From contig NZ_PTJA01000011.1 in assembly GCF_002934545.1 (NCBI RefSeq), positions 62,001-126,000 on the forward strand: a stretch of 64,000 bases of DNA, given 5' to 3'. This DNA comes from Lacrimispora xylanisolvens (GTDB lineage Bacteria > Bacillota > Clostridia > Lachnospirales > Lachnospiraceae). Below are positions 58,017 to 64,000 of the stretch, one piece after another. Position numbers and translations under genes: made by a program. The stretch's first letter is position 1, and each line of letters opens with the position of its first letter. The notes under the pieces are model-generated. The model worked only from the letters and a program-made list of their open reading frames with translations. It was not told where the DNA came from and did not search any database.

Positions 58017-58664
58017 ATGGCGGAAATAAAGAGGATCAGGTGCGGAAGCGAAAACTGTTATCTGATAGAAAAAAAAGAGAGAGCCATTCTGATTGACACC
58101 GGTAGAAAAGGCTTTGAAGAAAAGATTCTTAATCATTGTAAAAAGAGCAGGGTAGAACTCATTATTCTGACTCATGGTCATATAGAACAGGTACAGAATG
58201 CGGCCCATTTATCCAAAGAGTTAAAAGCTCCTCTGGCAATCCACAGAGATGATCTGGGGATTCTTAAGGATAATTTTAAGGAACCTGTCTCATATCAGGG
58301 CCTTTTAGGGATGGTAGTGGCCGATGTTGCTGTAAAAAACTTTGAAGAATCTGTTATTTTTGATTTTACACCTGATATTTATTTGAAAGAGGGAGACAGG
58401 TTGGATGAATACGGTATTGACGGGACAATTCTGGAACTGCCTGGTCATACCAGAGGCTCCATCGGGCTGGAACTGGAGAAACGGGCGGTCTTTGTGGGAG
58501 ATGCCCTGATGAATTTATTTTATCCCGGACTTCCCATGATTTACTGTGACCGGGAAGCCATGATCCGAAGTGCGGAAAAAATCAGTGCTCTTGGGGCAAG
58601 AAAAATATATTTCTGTCACGGAAATCCGGCAGAGAACAGGACATGGAGCCAGATAGAAAAATAA
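58017..58664 (+). CDS. metallo-beta-lactamase fold hydrolase with altered metal motif
   Basis: MBL-fold proteins are di-metal hydrolases with many substrates. The 215-residue protein keeps T-H53-G-H55, but the usual D-H of H-x-H-x-D-H is E57-Q58. Further ligands are present: L-P-G-H-T-R-G-S near 148-155, V-G-D-A-L and the C-terminal C-H-G-N. So one metal site is probably changed or lost, and a single-metal or altered-activity enzyme is likely. It precedes the PPTase gene by 17 bases and may share its transcript. The substrate is unknown. Confidence 0.85.
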   Translation: MAEIKRIRCGSENCYLIEKKERAILIDTGRKGFEEKILNHCKKSRVELIILTHGHIEQVQNAAHLSKELKAPLAIHRDDLGILKDNFKEPVSYQGLLGMVVADVAVKNFEESVIFDFTPDIYLKEGDRLDEYGIDGTILELPGHTRGSIGLELEKRAVFVGDALMNLFYPGLPMIYCDREAMIRSAEKISALGARKIYFCHGNPAENRTWSQIEK

Positions 58665-58681
58665 ACAAAGGAAATTTTAGT

Positions 58682-59266
58682 ATGATAAAAATTTACACGG
58701 AAGAATTTTATTTAGCAGCGGGTGAGAGTAAACGGGAAACAGAACATCGTAAGGGGGAGCTGCTCCTTCGAAAGGGATTAAAGAAGGATTATGGGATCGA
58801 TTATGGTGAGAGCGATTCTGTTCCGGTTATAAAGGGAGTACATGGCAAGCCTCAATTAAAGGAATATCCCCATATCTTTCATAACATCAGTCATACAGCA
58901 GGACTGGCTGCGTGCGCAATCGGAGATGTACCCATGGGGATTGATGTGGAAGAAATCCGCCCTTTTTCAGAGAAGATCATCCGCAAGGTGATGTCAGAAC
59001 AGGAAAAGGAGCAGTTTTATAAACTTAAGGAAGAGGAACGGACTGCCTTCTTTTTTAAGATATGGACCCTGAAAGAGAGTTATGTAAAGGCAGGAGGGTG
59101 GGGGATCACCATTCCTCTCACGGAGTTTTCCTTTGAACTGAGACCGGATGGTATTACATGTTCTGTTCCCGGAGTGCAGTTGGTCCAGTATTGCCTGAAA
59201 GAAAGATATATATTATCTTTGTGTACGATAGAAAAATCGGAGATCTGTTTTGACGAAATATTATAA
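58682..59266 (+). CDS. 4'-phosphopantetheinyl transferase, Sfp type
   Basis: Sfp-type enzymes attach phosphopantetheine from CoA to carrier proteins of peptide or polyketide synthases or to acyl carrier protein. The 194-residue protein has I-G-D-V-P-M-G-I-D88-V-E90-E, with the Mg ligands, and W128-T-L-K131-E132-S-Y-V-K. I chose ATG 58682 with AAAGGA before it; the longer frame from 58643 overlaps the MBL gene and has no site. No carrier-protein megasynthase lies in this window, so the target is unknown. Confidence 0.88.
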   Translation: MIKIYTEEFYLAAGESKRETEHRKGELLLRKGLKKDYGIDYGESDSVPVIKGVHGKPQLKEYPHIFHNISHTAGLAACAIGDVPMGIDVEEIRPFSEKIIRKVMSEQEKEQFYKLKEEERTAFFFKIWTLKESYVKAGGWGITIPLTEFSFELRPDGITCSVPGVQLVQYCLKERYILSLCTIEKSEICFDEIL

Positions 59267-59326
59267 GATGGAAATAAATGGGCAAGAATCTATGTAAGTG
59301 GTTATCACTGAAATGGAGGAAGGCCC

Positions 59327-60496
59327 ATGAAACTTATATCGGATCAATATTTAATTACGTATCTTCAAAGATTTGACCAATATCCCTTTGAAGTAAAACT
59401 TCACGGAAAAACCCATTTAATCGGTGAAGGGAATCCTGTATTTACAGTCAGTATGAAAGAGGAAATTGACAGCAGTAAGCTGCTCTCCAGCACATCCCTT
59501 GCACTGGGAGAAGCCTATATGAAGGGAAATCTGGATATCGAAGGAGATTTATTCCAGGCACTGGATCATTTTATGGGACAAATGGCTGCTTTTACGGCAG
59601 ATCAGAAAAAACTAAAGACACTTTTTTTTACATCTCTTTCCAAGAAAAATCAGGAAAGGGAAGTTGCTTCCCATTATGACATTGGAAATGATTTCTACAG
59701 TCTGTGGCTCGATGATACCATGAGCTATTCCTGTGGTTATTTTAAGACAGAAAATGATACCCTTTATGAGGCTCAGTGCAATAAAGTGGAACGTATATTA
59801 AAGAAGCTTTGTTTAAAGAAGGACATGACCCTTTTGGACATTGGCTGTGGCTGGGGTTATCTGTTAATAAGAGCGGCAGAGGAATACGGTGTAAAAGGAG
59901 TAGGGATTACACTAAGCGCAGAGCAGAAAAAGGAATTTGAAAGGCGGATTGAGGTTCTGGGTCTGTCTGATCGAATTACTGTAGAATTAATGGATTACAG
60001 GGATCTGCCTAAAAGCGGAAGGACCTTTGACCGGGTAGTCAGTGTGGGAATGGTGGAGCACGTTGGGAGAGAGAATTATGATCTCTTTATTAAAAGCACG
60101 GAGTCTGTTTTAAAGCCGGGAGGACTGTTCCTGTTACATTTCATCAGCGCATTGAGGGAGTATCCCGGAGATCCCTGGATGAAAAAATATATTTTCCCGG
60201 GAGGCATGGTACCCAGTCTCAGAGAAATGATCAAACTCTTAAGTGATCATAAATTTTATGTTTTGGATGTAGAGAGTCTCAGGCGCCATTATTATAAAAC
60301 ACTGCGCCACTGGGATCAGAATTTTAACGAAAACAGGGATCAGATCGAAAAAAAGATGGGAACTGAATTTGTGAGAATGTGGGATTTATATTTAAATGCC
60401 TGCGCTGCAACATTTCATAACGGAATCATTGATCTGCACCAGATTCTTATATCAAAGGGAATTAATAATGAGCTGCCCCTTACCAGGTGGTACTAA
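59327..60496 (+). CDS. cfa: cyclopropane-fatty-acyl-phospholipid synthase family protein
   Basis: CFA synthase adds a methylene from SAM across double bonds in membrane phospholipid acyl chains. The 389-residue protein has an N-terminal lipid-binding domain, the family segment V-A-S-H-Y-D-I-G-N-D-F-Y-S-L-W-L-D (about 111-127), the SAM motif L-D-I-G-C-G-W-G (about 169-176) and the C-terminal A-C-A-A-T-F-H-N-G, similar to the C-A-E-A-F-R-N-G of the Escherichia enzyme. GGAGGAAGG precedes the ATG. It is near the PPTase and MBL genes but has no shared motif with them. Confidence 0.9.
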   Translation: MKLISDQYLITYLQRFDQYPFEVKLHGKTHLIGEGNPVFTVSMKEEIDSSKLLSSTSLALGEAYMKGNLDIEGDLFQALDHFMGQMAAFTADQKKLKTLFFTSLSKKNQEREVASHYDIGNDFYSLWLDDTMSYSCGYFKTENDTLYEAQCNKVERILKKLCLKKDMTLLDIGCGWGYLLIRAAEEYGVKGVGITLSAEQKKEFERRIEVLGLSDRITVELMDYRDLPKSGRTFDRVVSVGMVEHVGRENYDLFIKSTESVLKPGGLFLLHFISALREYPGDPWMKKYIFPGGMVPSLREMIKLLSDHKFYVLDVESLRRHYYKTLRHWDQNFNENRDQIEKKMGTEFVRMWDLYLNACAATFHNGIIDLHQILISKGINNELPLTRWY

Positions 60497-60511
60497 GGTG
60501 AAATACCAGGG

Positions 60512-60540
60512 TTGCCCCTGCATAAAAAACATGGTATGAT
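60512..60540 (+). promoter_or_regulatory. sigma-A promoter for the metallophosphoesterase gene
   Basis: TTGCCC (60512-60517), 17-base spacer, TATGAT (60535-60540), about 39 bases before the start codon. Confidence 0.55.
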
Positions 60541-60578
60541 TCCATGGGAAGAACCAGAAAGGATCTTTATGGAATCAG

Positions 60579-62153
60579 ATGAATAAGCGAAAGAAGAACA
60601 TACTTCTGGTTTGTATCTATGCAGTTATGCTTCTGCTGTGCTTTCTCATTGTCCTGTTGTTACAGAAAGTTCATTCTCCTTATACAAAGGACGGAGACGA
60701 TAACAAGGCGACGGAAAGCACCGCAGTACCTGAAACAGAGGAAGAACCGGAGACGAAAGACAACAGGGAAACATTTTCTGCTGTTGAGACGGAACAATGT
60801 ACGAAAGAGGCCATACGCCCTTCTCTTCCCCGCCGTACTGAACTGGCCGTGGAAGAATCGAAGGAAGAGGAAAAACCGTACCAGCCTCCAGTCATTGTAA
60901 TTGCATCAGACGTCCATTATTTTTCACCGGAGCTGACGGATTACGGGGAAGCTTTCCATGAGCTGGAAAAGCTGGACGATGGTAAGGTAGTCCGCTATAT
61001 ACCACAGATTATGGATGCATTTACAGACCAGATGGAAAAAAAGAAGCCTGCCGCGGTGATTTTAAGCGGTGATTTAACTTTAAATGGAGAGAAAAAGGGA
61101 CATGAGGCGCTGGCTGAAAAATTAGCGGTTCTGGAAGAAAAGGGAGTAAAGGTTCTTGTGATACCTGGAAACCACGATATTAATAATCATGCGGCAGCAT
61201 CTTATTTTGGTAAGGAAAAGGAACCCATACAGGAAGCAAACGAAAAGGATTTCTATGATATTTACCGCAGATTCGGATACGATCAGGCCAGAAGTCTGGA
61301 TCAGAACTCTCTTAGTTATGTCTATGAACTGGACGAAAAAAACTGGCTTCTTATGGTGGATTCTGCCCAGTATGAACCTTATAACAAAGTGGGGGGAAGA
61401 ATTAAAGAAGAAACCCTTGACTGGATGAAAACACAGCTGGAAGAAGCGAAAAAGCTGGGTGTATCGGTTGTGGTAATTGCTCACCATAACCTTTTAAAAG
61501 AGAGTATTTTATATCCGGAGGACTGTACCCTGGAAAACAGCCAGGATGTGGTTCGTCTATTGGAGAGCTACCGGGTACCTCTTTACATAAGCGGTCATCT
61601 GCATTTGCAGAAAACCAAGACTTACAAACAGGAACCAGGAGAAAAGGGAGCAGATTACCACATCAGTGAAGTGGTTGCAAATTCCTTTGCCATCAGTCCC
61701 AATCAGTATGGTGTCCTGACCTGGACCGGCGACAACCGGCTGGTTTATACCACAGAACGAACCGATGTGGAGGACTGGGGGAAGAAAACCGGAACAACGG
61801 ATGAAAACCTTTTAAGCTTTAGCGGATATGCGGAAAAAAGCTTAAAAGATGTGGTGTATGAGCAGGTGAGCAGCCAGATTAAGAATCTTCCCAAAGAACA
61901 GATTGAGGAGATGGCAAAGCTGTATGGGGATTTAAACAGTGATTATTGTGCCGGAAAACCCATCGATGCCAGAGAGATTAAATCCACCACAGCATTTCGC
62001 TTATGGCAGAGGAATCTGCCGGACAGCCGGCTATTTGCCCAGATTGATCAGATATTAAGAGATACGGCTTCAGACCATAACACATGGGAAGGCAGGACAG
62101 AAGAAACGAAAGAGGAAGACAGCGATGAAGATGACAGAGAACAAACGCCTTAA
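60579..62153 (+). CDS. membrane-anchored metallophosphoesterase
   Basis: The 524-residue protein has an N-terminal transmembrane anchor (about 8-28), an acidic E/T-rich linker (about 33-90) and a calcineurin-like phosphoesterase domain outside the cell: S-D111-V-H113, L-S-G-D-L-T, G197-N-H-D200, A-H-H-N and G-H-L-H, all the expected metal ligands. The C-terminal end is acidic (E-E-D-S-D-E-D-D-R). Its target may be a phosphorylated nutrient, nucleotide or cell-wall polymer. It overlaps the DMT transporter gene by 29 bases. The ribosome binding site is weak at this start; see the note on the short overlapping frame. Confidence 0.88.
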   Translation: MNKRKKNILLVCIYAVMLLLCFLIVLLLQKVHSPYTKDGDDNKATESTAVPETEEEPETKDNRETFSAVETEQCTKEAIRPSLPRRTELAVEESKEEEKPYQPPVIVIASDVHYFSPELTDYGEAFHELEKLDDGKVVRYIPQIMDAFTDQMEKKKPAAVILSGDLTLNGEKKGHEALAEKLAVLEEKGVKVLVIPGNHDINNHAAASYFGKEKEPIQEANEKDFYDIYRRFGYDQARSLDQNSLSYVYELDEKNWLLMVDSAQYEPYNKVGGRIKEETLDWMKTQLEEAKKLGVSVVVIAHHNLLKESILYPEDCTLENSQDVVRLLESYRVPLYISGHLHLQKTKTYKQEPGEKGADYHISEVVANSFAISPNQYGVLTWTGDNRLVYTTERTDVEDWGKKTGTTDENLLSFSGYAEKSLKDVVYEQVSSQIKNLPKEQIEEMAKLYGDLNSDYCAGKPIDAREIKSTTAFRLWQRNLPDSRLFAQIDQILRDTASDHNTWEGRTEETKEEDSDEDDREQTP

Positions 62154-63027
62154 GCGGGGAAGTGTTCTGACCATAACTGGCGGAATATTATGGGGAATAT
62201 CAGGAACCTGCGGGCAGTATCTATTGCAGGTGAAAGGAATGGCTTCCGACTGGCTGGTTCCGGTGCGATTACTTTGTGCAGGAATTCTGCTGCTGATTAT
62301 CTGCTTTATGAAACAGGGAAAGCAGATCTTTGCACCCTTTAAAAATGCAAAGGATATGAGGGATTTATTCATCTTTGGTATGGTTGGCATGTCCATGTGC
62401 CAGTATACTTATTTCACCGCCATTGGTTATTCCAATGCAGGTACCGCAACGGTGCTTCAGTACATAGGACCTGTTCTGATTATGCTTTATGTTTCCGCAC
62501 GTGCGGGTAAGATTCCTGAGAAACACGAACTGCTTGCGGCAGCCCTTGCCATGGCAGGAACTTTTTTACTGGCAACCCATGGAAAACCGGGAAGTCTTGC
62601 GATTTCAGACCGTGCACTGTTTTGGGGACTGTGCTCTGCGGGAGCCCTTGCAGTTTACACCACTCAGCCGGGAAGGCTTTTAAGTAAGTATGGCTCAATG
62701 GTAATAACGGCATGGGGAATGCTCATTGGCGGAATTTTACTTGGCCTGATTTTCAGACCCTGGGAGAAGGCAGTACTCCTTGATGGGGCGGCTGTTACGG
62801 CAATGGCACTAATTATTGTGTTTGGCACAATCATTGCATTTGCCTGCTATATGGAAGGCGTCAACTGTGTGGGACCTAAGAAAGGAAGTCTTCTGGCATC
62901 GGTAGAGCCAGTGTCAGCCACTGTTTTTTCTGTGCTTTTTATGGGAGTTAACTTTGGTCTTATGGACTTTGTGGGATTTGTGTGCATTCTCTCCACCGTA
63001 TTTCTTCTGACGTCGGGGAAAGAATAG
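62125..63027 (+). CDS. EamA-type drug/metabolite transporter
   Basis: This 300-residue protein belongs to the DMT superfamily, with ten hydrophobic segments in two EamA repeats: G-G-I-L-W-G-I-S-G-T near the start and the second repeat from about residue 150, with C-V-G-P-K-K-G-S-L-L-A-S-V-E-P-V in the ninth helix. Such proteins export amino acids or other metabolites; the substrate cannot be read from sequence. GAGGAAG lies before the ATG inside the preceding gene, so it is probably co-transcribed with the phosphoesterase. Confidence 0.88.
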   Translation: MKMTENKRLKRGSVLTITGGILWGISGTCGQYLLQVKGMASDWLVPVRLLCAGILLLIICFMKQGKQIFAPFKNAKDMRDLFIFGMVGMSMCQYTYFTAIGYSNAGTATVLQYIGPVLIMLYVSARAGKIPEKHELLAAALAMAGTFLLATHGKPGSLAISDRALFWGLCSAGALAVYTTQPGRLLSKYGSMVITAWGMLIGGILLGLIFRPWEKAVLLDGAAVTAMALIIVFGTIIAFACYMEGVNCVGPKKGSLLASVEPVSATVFSVLFMGVNFGLMDFVGFVCILSTVFLLTSGKE

Positions 63028-63034
63028 TCCATGC

Positions 63035-63063
63035 TTTACAATTTATTTCATATCATATATAAT
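63035..63063 (+). promoter_or_regulatory. sigma-A promoter for the RpiR-family gene
   Basis: TTTACA (63035-63040), 17-base spacer, TATAAT (63058-63063), about 38 bases before the start. Confidence 0.78.
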
Positions 63064-63101
63064 GATGAAATAAAATTACATGAATTAGAGGTAAACCATA
63101 T

Positions 63102-63956
63102 ATGCAGGAAAGTATAAGTGTGTCCGGAGTTCTCTGCTCATCCTACGATTCTTTTTTTGAAGCAGAGAAGAAGATTGCGGATTTCATTCTCTCAAATAAA
63201 AGTGATATCATAGACATGACGGTCGCAGAACTGGCTCTGGCAAGCGGAACAAGCGATGCCACAGTATCCAGATTCTGCAGAAGATGCGGATTTAATGGCT
63301 TTCATCATCTGAAGATTAATCTGGCAAAAGAGGTGGCGGAGGAACGGGGCAATTCCATTGAAGTTTCCAATGACATCAGCCGTGATAATATCGGTCAGTC
63401 TCTTCAGAATATCCTTGCCAATAAAGTGGCGGAACTGACCCAGACCATTTCCATGATGGAACCGGCAGAGCTTGATCAAATCCTAACCATGATAGAGAAA
63501 GCCAGAACAGTCCAGCTGGTGGCAGTAGGCAATACCATCCCCGTAGCACTTGACGGCGCTTTTAAATTTAATCAACTGGGGATTGCCACTGTATCTGGAA
63601 CCATTTGGGAGACCCAGATGGCATATACCTGCAATATGGGGCCCGAGGATGCGGTCATTATCATATCCAATTCCGGTTTTTCCAAACGGCTTATGACTCT
63701 GGTGGCAGTAGCAAAGGAAAACCACGTTCCTACCATTGCAATCACCAATAATCCGTCTTCGCCTCTGGGACAGGCCTGCGATCTTCACATCACTACGGCA
63801 ACCAGGGAAAAGCTTCTTTTGGGTGAATTTTGTTTTTCCAGGGTATCTGCCACAACCGTAATGGAGATCTTATATCTCTTTTTATCGGTTAGTAAAAAGA
63901 ATTCCCATGATCATATCAGACGTCACGAAATTGCAATATCCGATGATAAAAAATAA
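63102..63956 (+). CDS. MurR/RpiR family transcriptional regulator
   Basis: RpiR-type regulators sense phosphosugars through a SIS domain. The 284-residue protein has the N-terminal helix-turn-helix (A-E-L-A-L-A-S-G-T-S-D-A-T-V-S-R-F-C-R, about 42-60) and a SIS domain (about 125-255) with V-A-V-G-N-T, I-I-S-N-S-G-F-S-K and the A-I-T-N-N-P segment. It has its own promoter and terminator. The regulated genes are not indicated; no sugar operon follows within the window. Confidence 0.93.
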   Translation: MQESISVSGVLCSSYDSFFEAEKKIADFILSNKSDIIDMTVAELALASGTSDATVSRFCRRCGFNGFHHLKINLAKEVAEERGNSIEVSNDISRDNIGQSLQNILANKVAELTQTISMMEPAELDQILTMIEKARTVQLVAVGNTIPVALDGAFKFNQLGIATVSGTIWETQMAYTCNMGPEDAVIIISNSGFSKRLMTLVAVAKENHVPTIAITNNPSSPLGQACDLHITTATREKLLLGEFCFSRVSATTVMEILYLFLSVSKKNSHDHIRRHEIAISDDKK

Positions 63957-63982
63957 GGAGAGCCGTAAGGTTCTCTTTTTTT
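63957..63982 (+). terminator. rho-independent terminator after the RpiR gene
   Basis: GAGAGCC (63958-63964) pairs with GGTTCTC (63969-63975), with one G-U pair and a GTAA loop, followed by T residues. Confidence 0.85.
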
Positions 63983-64000
63983 GATTCAAAGAGAATCTTA

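Overview
The window looks like chromosomal DNA from an anaerobic, spore-forming member of the Lachnospiraceae (Clostridium cluster XIVa; a Lacrimispora-like genome is my guess from protein style, not from a search). Supporting signs are moderate AT-richness, strong AGGAGG-type ribosome binding sites, TTGACA/TATAAT promoters with 17-base spacers, a Spo0E-like regulator, a SpoVD-type transpeptidase, two-subunit 2-oxoacid:ferredoxin oxidoreductase, and AraC/YesMN carbohydrate regulation. I see no rRNA, tRNA, CRISPR array, prophage or insertion sequence. Most of the window is core genome; the accessory-looking part is the glycan locus at about 14-31.8 kb.

Layout. 1-1.5 kb: 3' end of rpoD, queH, ptsH. 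1.9-7.9 kb: gltBD glutamate synthase. 8.2-10.7 kb: korAB-type oxidoreductase. 10.7-12.6 kb (minus strand): a short FNT channel and ychF. 12.8-13.9 kb: lgt and a 50-residue Spo0E-like gene. 14.0-17.4 kb: YesM/YesN-type two-component system. 17.4-18.8 kb (minus): PHP metallohydrolase and an unknown protein. 19.0-31.8 kb: one long operon with an EEP-family phosphodiesterase-like protein, LplB/LplA/YtcP-type ABC importer, PfkB kinase, GH4, GH38 and GH125 glycosidases and an unrecognised 523-residue protein. 32.0-45.1 kb: division and cell-wall cluster mraZ-rsmH-ftsL-pbp-spoVD-mraY-murD-ftsW-murA-divIB-ftsZ, with an MraZ operator. 45.1-46.4 kb: two unknown genes. 46.45-48.5 kb: a riboswitch-like leader (yybP-ykoY type) followed by hflK-hflC. 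48.6-52.6 kb: metF, a stand-alone cobalamin-reactivation domain and metH. 52.7-54.1 kb: trpS and a small protein. 54.1-57.8 kb: ahpC, a domain-permuted AhpF-like reductase and enolase, behind a Fur/PerR-like box. 58.0-64.0 kb: MBL protein, Sfp-type PPTase, cyclopropane fatty acid synthase, membrane-anchored metallophosphoesterase, DMT transporter and an RpiR regulator.

How it fits together. The glycan locus reads as a sense-import-degrade module for short alpha-mannosides: YesMN senses, the lipoprotein and two permeases import, and cytoplasmic GH38 and GH125 remove mannose; the EEP and PHP proteins suggest that the substrate may also carry a phosphodiester. The cell-wall cluster lacks murE, murF, murG and ftsA, and holds a tandem pair of class B penicillin-binding proteins, the second with a candidate sigma-E promoter. 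The most unusual regulatory element is the yybP-ykoY-like RNA in front of hflKC.
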